Positions 18,456-29,022 of a stretch of DNA of 64,000 bases are shown here, one piece after another. The stretch is taken from positions 62,001-126,000 of the forward strand of contig JAGPCY010000027.1 of the NCBI GenBank assembly GCA_018057825.1, given 5' to 3'. The first letter of the stretch is position 1. Every line of letters starts with the position of its first letter. The stretch is from Kofleriaceae bacterium. Lineage in GTDB: Bacteria; Myxococcota_A; Polyangia; Haliangiales; Haliangiaceae. The notes beneath the pieces are model-generated. The model was not told where the DNA came from. It saw only the letters and a program-made list of their open reading frames with translations, and did not search any database. The position numbers and the translations under genes were made by a program.

Positions 18456-19825
18456 CAGGCTTCCGGGGTGCGGGCGGGAGAGGGCGCAGTCGGCGCGGCG
18501 TGGCCGAGCGCGCGGTACAAGGCGTGGGCGTCGTCGGACAGCGCGGTCAGCTCGCGCAGGCTCACCTTGCCGGCGGTCCACAGCGCGGCGGCGTGGGCCC
18601 GGGTCGGCAGGGCCCGCAGCTTGCGCCCCAGGCGGGTCGCCAGCTCGGCGGCCTCCGGCCCGAAGCGCTCGCGGACCCGGGCCGCCAGGTCGCGCTCGGG
18701 GAGCTGGTACAGCGGATCGATCTGGTCGATCGCGCGGGCCAGCGCGACGTTGACCGAGTCGCGCAAGACCGTGGCGGGGACGACGAAGTTCTGCGCGCCG
18801 GCGTCGGTCTCGGCCACCACCCGGGTTGCCAGATCGCGGCGCTCGCGGGCCGGCGGGCCGAGCCAAGCGCCGTCGATCGGCCGGCGCCGCCACGGCGGTA
18901 GTGCGGCCAAGGCCAGGGCTGCCAGGGCCACCGCGACGATCGCGCCGACCACCCGCATCGCGATCGGGGTCAAGAGCCACTCGTTGCGGCCCTCGAGCCA
19001 AGCGTTGACGCCGGCCAGCGACCGCCCGAGACCATCGAGCTGGGCGTCGTCGATGAAGGCCTTGGGCTCGCCGTACATCGGCACGTCGCCGCGCAGGAGC
19101 ACCACCCGCCGCGCGCGCCCGCCGCGATCGAGCCAGCGCAGGAGGTTGGCGGCGAGGCGCAGGTTGCCGGGGAACTGCATCATCCGGTTGATGAGGATGC
19201 TGGGGTCCGAGATCACGACGAAGCGCCCGGTGCCGCGCTCCCCGGTGACCACGATCGCGCCGCGATCGGCGCCGAAGCCGATCACGGTGGTCGCCCCGCT
19301 GACCTGGGTGAGCAAGGCCGGGTGGTTGGTCACGACCTCGGCGACGCCCTGGCCGAGGGGATGATCGCCGGTCGGGGTCGCGATCGGCGCGAACATGATC
19401 TGGCGGTAGTAGCGGGCGGCCTCGGCGGTCGTGACCTCGGCGCGCAGGAGGCCCAGCCGCGATAGCGCGTCGGCGGCGTCGCCGAAGTCGTCGGCGACGA
19501 CGACGTGGCCCCCGGCCGAGACGAAGGCCGCTAGCTTGCCGGGGTCGACCCGTTGCAGCGGGTAGACCAGCACCAGGATGTCGTGCTGATCGAGGTCGCT
19601 CCACTCGAGGGCGCCGACCGGCAGCACCTCGAAGCCCAGACCGGCGGCGAGCTGGCTGAAGGTCGCCATGCCGTTCCACGCCTTGCTCGACGGGTCGTAG
19701 TCGGTGAGGCCGGTCGCGTCGGGCTCGTCGGCGCGGGCCGCGGTCGGCGTCAGCCACGGCAGGGCGAGGAGGGCGAGCAGCGCGAGCCGCACGAGCCGCG
19801 CGAGGGCCGGGCGCCGGCGCGTCAT
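18455..19825 (-). CDS. DUF4350 domain membrane protein
   Basis: 456 aa. Residues 1-35 are a signal peptide or signal anchor. The DUF4350 part (about 45-300) has DYDPSSKAWNGMATFSQL, HDILVLVYPLQRVDPGKLAAFVSAGGHVVVADDFGDA and FVVISDPSILINRMM, which resemble a glutamine-amidotransferase-like fold used for sensing. A transmembrane helix lies near residue 320-345, then a cytosolic tail with charged helices. DUF4350 genes are regular partners of moxR and DUF58. The start overlaps the Roadblock gene stop by ATGA. Confidence 0.9.
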
Positions 19826-20184
19826 CGCATCTCCCGGCGCAGCTCGGCGGCGGCGACCTCGAGGGCGCCCAGGGCTCGGCCCAGGGGCGCGGGCGGCGGC
19901 ACCGCCAGGAGCGCGTAGTAGCCCCCCTCGACGGTGTGGACCAGGACATCGAGGCGGCTGTTCTCGACCACGAAGTAGCGGGTGCCGCCGTAGTGCTGGG
20001 TGTTGAGCAGGGCCTCGAGGTTGGCCAGGACGACGCCGTAGTGCGCGGTCAGGAGCGCCCATTCGTGGGCGTCGCCCTTGGCCACGAAGTCGACCATCTC
20101 GCCGTCGGCGGCGGCGAACGCGCCGCCGATCGCGCCCGGCGTCGCGGCGACCGCGCGCTCGAGGATCCGCGCGAACGGGGTCAT
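19822..20184 (-). CDS. Roadblock/LC7 domain protein
   Basis: 120 aa, the size of one Roadblock domain. FARILERAVAATPGAIGGAFAAADGEMVDFVAKG is the typical helix-strand start, and SRLDVLVHTVEGGYYALLAVPP is the central strand pair. In bacteria such proteins act as dimers that regulate small Ras-like GTPases such as MglA. No GTPase gene is in this window. Its placement between a PPIase lipoprotein and DUF4350, with overlapping start and stop codons on both sides, is unusual for a MoxR operon and suggests a regulatory role there. Confidence 0.85.
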   Translation of the reverse strand: MTPFARILERAVAATPGAIGGAFAAADGEMVDFVAKGDAHEWALLTAHYGVVLANLEALLNTQHYGGTRYFVVENSRLDVLVHTVEGGYYALLAVPPPAPLGRALGALEVAAAELRREMR

Positions 20185-21185
20185 GGCGCTCCCGCCGCGG
20201 CGCCGCCCCGCTCGACGGAGCCGAGCCGTCGGCGCAGCGTGGCCTCGGGCTCGAGCCGGATCTGGCGTCGGCGAGCCAGCCCGGTCGACCATTGCTCGAA
20301 CAGCGCGCGCCGGGCCTCGGGGAAGGCCTTGGCGTAGAGCGCGGCGCGGTCGACCGGCGGGATCTGGCGCTCCTCGAGGAACAAGATCAGGTCCCAGCCC
20401 CACGGCGTGCGGGTCGGCGGCGACACCATCCCGACCGCCGGGATCTGGAACAGGCCGGCGCGGTAGTGCTCGTTCAGGCCGAAGTCCGCGCGGGTCGGAC
20501 TGGCCCGGGCGACCTCGACGGTCAAGCTCGGATCGGCGGCGGCCGCGGCTCGCACCGCGGCCTCGACGTCGGCGGCGAACAGGTCGCCGCGCCCAGCCAG
20601 GGTCCGGTAGGCGGCCGTCGCGACGGCCTCGGCGGCGCGGTCGCGCGGCCCGTCGACGTCCTCGCGAGCGACGTTGACGCGCGCGAACATCGAGCGCCGC
20701 ATCGGGGCCCCGCCCTGGCGATCGGCGTAGTTGGCCTCGATCTGGGCGCGGAGCTCGCCGGGCAGATCGTCGAAGCGCTGGTAGCGGGCGCGGAACTCGC
20801 GATCGATGAGCGCGGTCGCGGCGGCGTCGCGGCCGGCCGCCGCCACCGCCGGATCGCGATCGAGGCCGCGCGCGATCGCCGCCGCGGCCAGGAGCTCGAG
20901 GGCGATGCAGTCGTCGAGCGCGGTCGCCCGATCGACCCGGCGGCCGGCGGCCTGGGCGGCGACGCACGACGCGTGGACCGGCCGGCCGTCGACCCGGGCC
21001 ACGATCGGGTCGTCGGGGCCGTGGGGGCGCGCCGTCAGATCGGGTGGCCCGACGACGGTGGGGCGCGGCTCGGCGCCGCCACAGGCGGCCGCGGTCGCGG
21101 CCAGCACCGACCCGAGGCGCACCCAGCGGGCCGCGCTGCGGGAGGCAGGTGCGGTGGAGGTGCGAGAGCGAGCGAGGTGGGTCAT
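20181..21185 (-). CDS. Peptidylprolyl isomerase-like lipoprotein (PpiC/SurA type)
   Basis: 334 aa. An N-terminal signal ends in a lipobox AAAC near residue 35. The layout resembles SurA/PrsA foldases: a VARVDGRPVHASCVAAQA segment, an N-terminal helical chaperone region, and a parvulin-like domain with LAGRGDLFAADVEAAVRAA near 193 and GMVSPPTRTPWGWDLILFLEERQI near 257-280, the strand pair that closes a rotamase fold. Probably acts in the periplasm on folding of envelope proteins. Starts 8 nt after the small membrane protein gene and ends in an ATGA overlap with the Roadblock gene. Confidence 0.8.
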   Translation of the reverse strand: MTHLARSRTSTAPASRSAARWVRLGSVLAATAAACGGAEPRPTVVGPPDLTARPHGPDDPIVARVDGRPVHASCVAAQAAGRRVDRATALDDCIALELLAAAAIARGLDRDPAVAAAGRDAAATALIDREFRARYQRFDDLPGELRAQIEANYADRQGGAPMRRSMFARVNVAREDVDGPRDRAAEAVATAAYRTLAGRGDLFAADVEAAVRAAAAADPSLTVEVARASPTRADFGLNEHYRAGLFQIPAVGMVSPPTRTPWGWDLILFLEERQIPPVDRAALYAKAFPEARRALFEQWSTGLARRRQIRLEPEATLRRRLGSVERGGAAAGAP

Positions 21186-21193
21186 CCCAGGCC

Positions 21194-21382
21194 TCAGTCG
21201 CGCTGGACCAGCGCCAGGCGCGCCATCTCCTTGCCGACCGTGATCACCGCCAACCCGATCAACATCACGATCAGCGAGGCGACGTAGTCGCGGCGCGCCA
21301 GGTAGTCGATCGACTCCTTGAAGAAGAACATGCTGCCCCCGATCAGGGCCAAGGCCAGCACCTCGAAGAAGTAGCGCCGCAC
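21194..21382 (-). CDS. Small membrane protein
   Basis: 62 aa with a GTG start. Two hydrophobic segments (about residues 6-20 and 35-50) flank a charged middle, FFKESIDYLARRDYVAS, so a helical hairpin in the inner membrane is likely. Not recognised as a family. It lies 54 nt after the larger membrane protein and 8 nt before the PPIase, in the same operon. Confidence 0.7.
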   Translation of the reverse strand: MRRYFFEVLALALIGGSMFFFKESIDYLARRDYVASLIVMLIGLAVITVGKEMARLALVQRD

Positions 21383-21436
21383 GCCGCGACAGGGTAACGC
21401 GAACTCCGCCGGCTCGCCATCGGCCGGGCGCCGCGA

Positions 21437-22228
21437 TCACCGGTGGCGGAGATAGACCAGCGCCGCCATCAGCCCGAGGGCCGCGGCCACCGCCAGGTGG
21501 AAACGCAGGCGCGGCCGGCCGCTCCGGGCCTGGGCGCGGGTCATCGCCAGGTCGGTCACCAGATCGCGGTCGCCGGTGCGGTGGGGCTTGAGCACGCCGA
21601 GGAACACGAACAGGTAGAGCAAGAGCCACAGCGTCAGGACCGCGACGTTTAGCAAGGTCGACATCGCCGCGACCCGGCCGGCGTACATCTGGGCCAGGAA
21701 CGCCTCGATCGCCGGATCGAAGTTGACCCAGTAGAGGCCGAGCACCGGGCACACCACCGACAGCGCGGTCAGCTCCCAGTACACCCGCTCGCGTCGGCGC
21801 CAGCGCTCGGCCGGCCCGGCCGTCGACGACGCCAGCGGCCGCTGGGCCCGCGGCGTCGCCGGCTCGTGGAACGACATGAAGTACGATCCGGCGAGCAGGT
21901 ACGCGATCACGCCGAGGGCGACGACCGCGAGGCGGATCGGCCCGAAGAGGTGCGCGGCGGCGATCGCCGGCTCGACCGTGATCGGCAGGAGCAGGGTCGA
22001 CGGAAAGCCGCCGAGCAAGATGAGCTCCGACCGCAGGGCCACCCCGGCCGCCAGCACCAGCAGCGGCGCCACCGTCAGGGCCAGGCGCACCCCGGTGCCG
22101 AGGGCGCCGATCTGCACCGCCGGGATGACCACCAGGGACAGCCAGACGTTGACCCCGAGGGCCAGGGCCACGACGTCGGCGAAGCGTCGCCAGCGCCGTT
22201 CGGGGGCCGGGGCGGTCGTCGCGTCCAC
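21437..22228 (-). CDS. Hypothetical multi-pass membrane protein
   Basis: 263 aa from the GTG at 22228, chosen because a TACCGT box lies 7 nt upstream; the frame is open to a GTG at 22237, which would overlap that box. About six or seven hydrophobic segments, with a charged loop near residues 125-150 (FHEPATPRAQRPLASSTAG). No family recognised. It is the first gene of the long minus-strand run and is divergent from cmk with only 53 nt between the start codons. Confidence 0.8.
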   Translation of the reverse strand: MDATTAPAPERRWRRFADVVALALGVNVWLSLVVIPAVQIGALGTGVRLALTVAPLLVLAAGVALRSELILLGGFPSTLLLPITVEPAIAAAHLFGPIRLAVVALGVIAYLLAGSYFMSFHEPATPRAQRPLASSTAGPAERWRRRERVYWELTALSVVCPVLGLYWVNFDPAIEAFLAQMYAGRVAAMSTLLNVAVLTLWLLLYLFVFLGVLKPHRTGDRDLVTDLAMTRAQARSGRPRLRFHLAVAAALGLMAALVYLRHR

Positions 22229-22235
22229 GGCGGCC

Positions 22236-22241
22236 ACGGTA
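22236..22241 (-). promoter_or_regulatory. TANNNT box heading the long operon
   Basis: TACCGT on the minus strand, 7 nt before the GTG at 22228. If it is a -10, it starts the eleven-gene run down to 13205. It is 27 bp from the opposing box of cmk. Confidence 0.4.
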
Positions 22242-22268
22242 GCACTGGTCGCGCCGCGGCGCTTTCTG

Positions 22269-22274
22269 TAGTGT
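22269..22274 (+). promoter_or_regulatory. TANNNT box before cmk
   Basis: TAGTGT, 7 nt before the cmk ATG at 22282, no Shine-Dalgarno. Back to back with the TACCGT box of the divergent operon. Confidence 0.4.
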
Positions 22275-22281
22275 GCGCGCG

Positions 22282-22959
22282 ATGGCGACTCTCCTCGTGG
22301 TTACGATCGACGGCCCGGCTGGGGCCGGCAAGTCGACGGTGGCGCGCCGGCTGGCCCGCCGACTCGGCTACCGCCTGCTCGACACCGGCGCGATCTACCG
22401 CGCGGTCGCCTTGACCGCCCTCGGCCGCGGGGTCGCGCTCGACGACGAGCCGGCCCTGGCGGCGATCGCGACCGGGCTCGAGATCGACTTCGCCTTCGAG
22501 GGCGACGTCAACCACGTCCGCCTCGGCGGCGTCGACGTCACCGCCGACATCCGCACGCCGGCCACCTCCCAGGCCGCCTCTCAGGTATCGCGTCACCCCG
22601 CGGTCCGCGCCGCGCTCCTCGAGCTGCAGCGTCGCCTGGCCGGGGCCGGGGGCGTGGTGGTCGAGGGCCGCGACACCGGGACCGTGGTGTTCCCCGACGC
22701 CGGCGCCAAGTTCTTCCTCACCGCCTCCGACGACGAGCGAGCCCGGCGCCGCCAGGCCGAACTCGAGGCGATCGGCGGCGAGGTCCCGAGCTTCGAGCGC
22801 ACGCTGCAGGACATCCGCGAGCGCGACGATCGCGACGCCAGCCGCGACGTCGCGCCGATGCGGGCCGCGGACGACGCGCTGATCGTCGACTCGTCCGGGG
22901 TCACGCTCGACGAGGTGATCGAGCAGCTCGCGGCCGAGGTCGCGCGGCGCGCCGGCTGA
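22282..22959 (+). CDS. cmk: Cytidylate kinase
   Basis: 225 aa, the usual length. It phosphorylates CMP and dCMP with ATP. TIDGPAGAGKSTVARRLA is the P-loop near residues 8-25; LLDTGAIYRAVAL is the conserved CMP-binding segment, VVEGRDTGTVVFPDAGAKFFLTA holds the GRD-G-x-V motif near 130-150, and RDDRDASRDVAPMRAADDALIVDSS is the family C-terminal signature. In many bacteria cmk is followed by rpsA; here the S1 gene lies 2.3 kb downstream with two secreted-protein genes between, suggesting insertion into an ancestral pair. Confidence 0.96.
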   Translation: MATLLVVTIDGPAGAGKSTVARRLARRLGYRLLDTGAIYRAVALTALGRGVALDDEPALAAIATGLEIDFAFEGDVNHVRLGGVDVTADIRTPATSQAASQVSRHPAVRAALLELQRRLAGAGGVVVEGRDTGTVVFPDAGAKFFLTASDDERARRRQAELEAIGGEVPSFERTLQDIRERDDRDASRDVAPMRAADDALIVDSSGVTLDEVIEQLAAEVARRAG

Positions 22960-23058
22960 GCGCGCCGACGGAGCGCGGGGCAGGGCGGGGCCCGCTGATA
23001 TCGGGGTGACATCGACCGCGGACCCAGCCAGCACCTAGGGTGCAGCGCAGGAGGTCCC

Positions 23059-23400
23059 ATGCCACGTACTCTCTCTCCCCCCTGGGGTCCTGGTGCGCTC
23101 GCCGCGCTCCTCGGCCTGGCCGTGCTGGCCGGCGGCTGCGGCTCGGTCGGCGGCACACCGGCCGACGCCCGGCCGGCCGACGACGCCGCGGTCGACGCCG
23201 CGGTCGACGCCGCGCCACCCCTCGACGCCGGCCCCGACGCGCCGACGCCCTCGGGCACCGTGCGCGAGCTCGGCGCGACCGGCGGTCGCGTGACCGGCGG
23301 CGCCCTGGTGCTCGACGTCCAGCTCGGCCACCCGTTCAGCCAAGCCCCGACCCGCGCCGGGGCCGTGGTCCTCGGCGGCGGCGCCGCCATCAACCCGTGA
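23059..23400 (+). CDS. Small hypothetical lipoprotein
   Basis: 113 aa. A strong AGGAGG lies 5-10 nt before the ATG. The signal peptide ends LAGGC near residue 30. Residues 35-65 are an Asp/Ala/Pro linker with repeated VDAA-type units. The C-terminal 50 residues (VRELGATGGRVTGGALVLDVQLGHP) look beta-rich but match no known family. It is 29 nt upstream of the tail-fibre-like gene in the same direction, and the two are probably cotranscribed; a membrane anchor for that partner is a possible role. Confidence 0.75.
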   Translation: MPRTLSPPWGPGALAALLGLAVLAGGCGSVGGTPADARPADDAAVDAAVDAAPPLDAGPDAPTPSGTVRELGATGGRVTGGALVLDVQLGHPFSQAPTRAGAVVLGGGAAINP

Positions 23401-23429
23401 TCCCCACCTGCTCCCACCGGAGGTCTCCG

Positions 23430-25076
23430 ATGCCGACCCCTCGCGTCTCGTCGCTCCTGTCCGCGGTCCTGACCGCCACCCTGGCCCTGGCGGCCCGCCC
23501 GGCGGCGGCCCAGGGCGTGCCCACCACCGTCAACTTCACCGGTCGCCTGACCGACACCGCCGGCACGCCGATCGACGGCACCCGGTCCCTCACCCTGATC
23601 CTCTTCGATCAACCCACCGGCGGCGCCGAGGTGTGGCGCGAGGCCCATCCCGGCACCACCTTCACCCGCGGGCTGGTCTACCTGACCCTGGGCGCGACCA
23701 CGCCCCTCGACGGCGCGGTGTTCGACGGCGACGATCGCTACCTCGAGATCGTGATCGACGGCACCGCGATGGCGCCGCGCCTGCCGGTCGGCAGCGTGCC
23801 GTACGCGGTCCGCGCCGACAGCGCCGCGACCGCCGACACCGCCGCCACGCTGGGCTCCCTCACCCCGGGGTCGGTGGTCACCGCGATCACCGCCGGCGCC
23901 GGCCTGGCCGGCGGCGGCACCGGCAACACCGTCGGCGTCAGCCTGCAGCCGTGCGCGGTCGATCACTACCTGGTGTCGAGCGGCGCCGGCTGGGGCTGCG
24001 CGCCGATCCCGCCGCCCGGACTCGGCGGCGTCCTGGCCGGCCCCGGCCTGACCGGCGGCGGCACCACCGGCACCCCGACCCTGGCGGCCAACTTCCCGAC
24101 CGCTGGCGGCGAGGCCGGGACGGCGACCACCGTCGCCCGCGGCGATCACCTCCACGACACCCGCTACCCGACCCGCGGCGATCTCTCCGCCGCCGGCGCG
24201 ATCAACACCGCGGCCAACCCGGTCGACTGGAGCAAGCTGAAGGGCGTCCCCGGGTCGCTGGCCGACGGCGTCGATCAGGACACCACGTACACCGCGGGCG
24301 CCGGCCTGAGCCTGCTCGGCACCGTGTTCAGCGTCGGGTTCACCGCCGCCGGGGGCGACAACGGCGCCGCCACCACCGCGGCCCGCGGCGATCACCTCCA
24401 CGACGGGCGCTACCCGCAGTCGGCCGGGCGGGCCGGTGGCCAGATCGTAGTCGGCGGCACCGGCAACGGCGAGAACCTGGTGCTGCGCTCGACCGCGGCC
24501 GCGACCAAGGGCGCGGTCTTCCTGGCCGACGACGGCGGCCGGGTGTCGATCGGCGGTGGCGCGCCCAGCTCGACCCTCGACGTCAACGGCGAGCTCCGCA
24601 CCAACGGCGTCTATCAGAACGGCACCGCCGCGGCGGCCGCCTTCGAGCACACCCTCACGACCTACGTCGTCGACGCGCCGCCGAGCCAGGTCGGCCGGGT
24701 GGTGCCGGTCGACACCGCGATCTTCGACGCGCTGTGCCGCGATCTCGACGGCTGCGACGTCACGCTGGCGATGGTCAACTGGGATCCCGCCCAGCCCGGC
24801 AACGCCGCCCACGGCGCCGGCCGCATGTTCCTATCGTCGTCGAGTCGGTGGTGGCGGATGTCGGAGCACCTCGGCGCCGCCGCCGGCCTCGACGGCAACA
24901 ACCAGGTCCAAGAGTACCGGGCCTTCGACTGCTTCTTGACCGACGCCGAGACCTTGACCGTGCCCTTCGTCCCCAACGGCCGCGTCGATCAGGGCCCCGG
25001 CTTCGGCGTCCTCAACTGCCAGGGCTGTGACAACAGCGACACGACCACGACCTGCCGGCTGATCGTCCGCGACTGA
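23430..25076 (+). CDS. Secreted protein with phage tail-fibre-like modules
   Basis: 548 aa. GGAGG precedes the ATG; a Sec signal ends AAAQG near residue 28. The N-terminal domain (VNFTGRLTDTAGTPIDGTRSLTLILFD onward) is found in many exported bacterial proteins. It is followed by tail-fibre-type modules: two AGxGLTGGGTTG-like loops near 155 and 205, and two ARGDHLHD-x-RYP motifs near 233 and 320, which in phage fibres bind metal through His residues. A GGRVSIGGGAPSSTLDVNG segment near 370 resembles the strand before S74 or needle knobs. The last 160 residues form an unassigned Cys-containing head. Likely a trimeric surface or adhesin-like protein; no phage genes are near. Confidence 0.8.
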   Translation: MPTPRVSSLLSAVLTATLALAARPAAAQGVPTTVNFTGRLTDTAGTPIDGTRSLTLILFDQPTGGAEVWREAHPGTTFTRGLVYLTLGATTPLDGAVFDGDDRYLEIVIDGTAMAPRLPVGSVPYAVRADSAATADTAATLGSLTPGSVVTAITAGAGLAGGGTGNTVGVSLQPCAVDHYLVSSGAGWGCAPIPPPGLGGVLAGPGLTGGGTTGTPTLAANFPTAGGEAGTATTVARGDHLHDTRYPTRGDLSAAGAINTAANPVDWSKLKGVPGSLADGVDQDTTYTAGAGLSLLGTVFSVGFTAAGGDNGAATTAARGDHLHDGRYPQSAGRAGGQIVVGGTGNGENLVLRSTAAATKGAVFLADDGGRVSIGGGAPSSTLDVNGELRTNGVYQNGTAAAAAFEHTLTTYVVDAPPSQVGRVVPVDTAIFDALCRDLDGCDVTLAMVNWDPAQPGNAAHGAGRMFLSSSSRWWRMSEHLGAAAGLDGNNQVQEYRAFDCFLTDAETLTVPFVPNGRVDQGPGFGVLNCQGCDNSDTTTTCRLIVRD

Positions 25077-25118
25077 GCCGCCCAGGCCAGGCGCTCCAGG
25101 GGCCGAATCGAGCCGAGG

Positions 25119-25142
25119 ACCGGCCGCCACCGCGCGGCCGGT
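25119..25142 (+). terminator. GC-rich hairpin after the tail-fibre-like gene
   Basis: ACCGGCCGC (25119-25127) pairs perfectly with GCGGCCGGT (25134-25142) around a 6-nt loop, 43 nt after the stop. No long T run follows, only CTTT a few bases later, so termination efficiency is uncertain. Confidence 0.5.
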
Positions 25143-25187
25143 CGGCGCTTTCGGGTGGTGCGTGGGCAACGCCGGTCAAACCAGCCG

Positions 25188-25216
25188 TTGACATCGGCTG
25201 GCCCAGCTAGTACCCC
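25188..25216 (+). promoter_or_regulatory. Candidate promoter of the S1 gene
   Basis: TTGACA at 25188-25193, then TACCCC at 25211-25216 after 17 bp. The -35 is perfect and the -10 is poor (an alternative TAGTAC at 25208 has only 14-bp spacing). It would give a leader of about 50 nt with GAGGAG near the start. Confidence 0.4.
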
Positions 25217-25272
25217 TTCGCCCCTGCGCCGGGACCGCCCGACGCAAATTCGTCTGAGGAGCTCTTTCTTCA

Positions 25273-27020
<1,748 letters not shown>

Positions 27021-27021
<1 letters not shown>

Positions 27022-27170
27022 ATTTCAGAACCCGGTGCGTGGGGCGTGGGGGTGGTGGTTTCTACCGGGCGGGTTTCCGGAACCCCGGGGCGTGTTGATC
27101 TCAGAGCCCGGTGCGTGGGGCGCGAGGGTGGTGGTTTCTACCGGGCGGGTTTCCGGAACCACGGGGCGTG
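27021..27170. repeat. 74-bp direct repeat pair after rpsA
   Basis: Copies at 27021-27094 and 27097-27170 differ at only about five positions. Each contains a near-palindromic core (GGGTT-TCCGG-AACCC). The first copy starts at the last base of the rpsA stop codon. A word shared with copy 1 (TAGATTTCAG, then TGCGTGG) recurs at 46442, so this may be a member of a dispersed intergenic family. Noncoding. Confidence 0.9.
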
Positions 27171-27252
27171 AACCAGCGGTCCGGAGACCCAGAGTAGGAT
27201 GCGGTACGCCCTCGCGACGAGCGGGGGCGTGTTGCGTTTCGGCGCGGTGATT

Positions 27253-27394
27253 TCGGACGCGGACTCGGACTCGGTCTCGGGCTCGGACTCGGTCTCGGGT
27301 TCGGGCTCGGCCTCGGGTTCGGGTTCGGGTTCGGGCTCGGACGCGGACGCGGACGCGGACTCGGACTCGGGCTCGGGTTCGGGTTCGGGCTCGG
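27253..27394. repeat. Hexanucleotide tract B
   Basis: Nearly 24 units of 6 bp, plus-strand TCGGNC/TCGGGT with some GCGGAC units. The spacing is exactly periodic throughout. It lies 23 bp beyond the stop of the minus-strand TsaC-like gene. A frame through it would encode Ser-Gly/Ser-Asp (plus) or Glu-Pro/Glu-Ser (minus) dipeptides, without a convincing start. Confidence 0.93.
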
Positions 27395-27417
27395 TGGCCC
27401 GCACTGGGTGCAGAGAT

Positions 27418-28053
27418 TCAGGCGACGGCGCGTTCGACGTCGGTGACGGAGACGGCGCCGGCGCGGACGAGCTTCCAGGCGTCGGCGGTGACCTCGACGA
27501 GGGTCGAGGGTGGGGTGGCGGCGACGTCGCCGGCGTCGATCCAGAGCTCGACGGTGGTGGAGAACCGCTGGCGGACGGCGGCGGCGGAGGCGGCGCCGGG
27601 CTTGTGCTCGAGGTTCGCGCTCGAGACCAGGAGGGGAGCGCCGAAGGTCTTGACGACGGCGGCGGCCAAGGGCTCGTCGGTCATCCGCACGCCGACGGTG
27701 CCGGTGGCGCGGGTCAACATGCGCCGCGTGCCGTTGGTCAGCTCGTCGCTCGGGGGCAGGAGCAGGGTGAGGGGCCGCGGCCATACCCGCTCGGCCAGGC
27801 GACGGGTCACGGTCCAGCCGGTGCCGTCGACCACGCCCTTGGCGGCGGTGAGCGACGGCACGAGGACCAGGGCCGGGTGGCTCTTCGCGCGCCGCTTGCT
27901 CTGCATCAGGCGGGTCACAGCGGCGTCGGAGCGCAAGTCGGCGACCAGCCGGTAGGTGCCGCCGATCGGGATGCAGACCAGCGCGCCGTCGCGCAGGGCC
28001 TTGGTCAGGTCGGCGACGCGGGCCAGGGCCTCGGCCATCGGGACGATCTTCAC
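27418..28053 (-). CDS. TsaC/YrdC-like L-threonylcarbamoyladenylate synthase family protein
   Basis: 211 aa from the GTG at 28053, which has a TACCAT box 9 nt upstream; an ATG at 28038 and a TTG at 28074 are alternatives. The Sua5/YciO/YrdC fold is clear: LRDGALVCIPIGGTYRLVADLRSDAAVTRLMQSKRRAKSHP at the N-terminus (the K-R nucleotide site), ERVWPRPLTLLLPPS in the middle, and APLLVSSANL with the S-x-N motif. This family makes threonylcarbamoyl-AMP for the t6A37 tRNA modification. It lacks the Sua5 C-terminal domain. Whether it is TsaC or the YciO paralogue cannot be decided here. Flanked on both sides by hexanucleotide tracts. Confidence 0.85.
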   Translation of the reverse strand: MKIVPMAEALARVADLTKALRDGALVCIPIGGTYRLVADLRSDAAVTRLMQSKRRAKSHPALVLVPSLTAAKGVVDGTGWTVTRRLAERVWPRPLTLLLPPSDELTNGTRRMLTRATGTVGVRMTDEPLAAAVVKTFGAPLLVSSANLEHKPGAASAAAVRQRFSTTVELWIDAGDVAATPPSTLVEVTADAWKLVRAGAVSVTDVERAVA

Positions 28054-28094
28054 GTTCTGGCCATGGTACGCCAACCGAGGGCAGAGCGGGCAGG

Positions 28095-28373
<279 letters not shown>

Positions 28374-28685
28374 CTATCCGCGCCGGAGGAGGCGCCGGAC
28401 GACCGCCGAGGTCGCCGCGAAGGGCAGGGCGCCCAGGCCGCGGGCCACGGAACGGGTGAGGTCGGCGGCCAAGGCCAGCGGCGACCCGCCCCGGGCGACG
28501 ACGGCGGTCTTGGCGCCGGTCGCGGTGTCCTCGACGGCGCCCCGGGCCACGGTGCGCACGCCGTCGGACCGGATCTCGATCACCAGGCGGGCCACGACCG
28601 GCAGGTCCTCGTCCCGCGCAACCGCTGCGGAGGGGCGCGCAAGGAGCGACGCCGGAGGTGCAGGATCATCGTCCGTCTCAGCCAT
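28374..28685 (-). CDS. Hypothetical protein
   Basis: 103 aa, ATG at 28685, not recognised. The first 30 residues are acidic and Pro/Ala-rich, followed by a possible small alpha/beta unit (ARLVIEIRSDGVRTVARGAVED, then AADLTRSVARGLGALP and an Arg-rich end). No signal peptide. Codon third positions are GC-rich, as in real genes here. It is divergent from the act operon and its stop lies at the edge of tract C. Real but of unknown function, or possibly an over-called frame. Confidence 0.5.
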   Translation of the reverse strand: MAETDDDPAPPASLLARPSAAVARDEDLPVVARLVIEIRSDGVRTVARGAVEDTATGAKTAVVARGGSPLALAADLTRSVARGLGALPFAATSAVVRRLLRRG

Positions 28686-29022
28686 CGCGGGCGATGGTGA
28701 CCCATCGCGTCGGGGGGCGCTACCCGGTCCTGGATCCGTGCGGTGTATTGTCGCGCGCGATCGCGCCGCTCCCGCTTCCGGCCCCCTGCGCTCCTACGCC
28801 GCACTCCAATCGCGCGGAAGTTTTGGCAGAAGCTGCATCGGAGGTCGCGGGGCTCCGGTGGGCCCGGATCCCGCGACCGATCGCCTCGAAAATCGTCTGG
28901 CCCCGAACCTTGCGAGAACACTCCTGTCCATGGTGCAAAGGCCGCGCTCGCTGCGCGCGGGCGTGCACCGACCCTAGGCCGTCTCCGGCCGCTTCGACCC
29001 CCGACGCCCCGTAGGAACCGAT
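28686..29022 (+). other. Leader region of the act-cox operon
   Basis: 337 bp between the divergent 28374 gene and actA. A TATTGT at 28746-28751 is the best -10-like word and would give a leader of about 270 nt, but no matching -35 is seen. AGGAA lies about 8 nt before the actA ATG. No riboswitch or strong hairpin was recognised and the frames through it look noncoding. Confidence 0.4.

Noticed and set aside
23430-25076. Prophage or phage-derived tailocin region
   Set aside because: Only one fibre-like protein with its own signal peptide is present; no tail, lysis, integrase or capsid genes are near.
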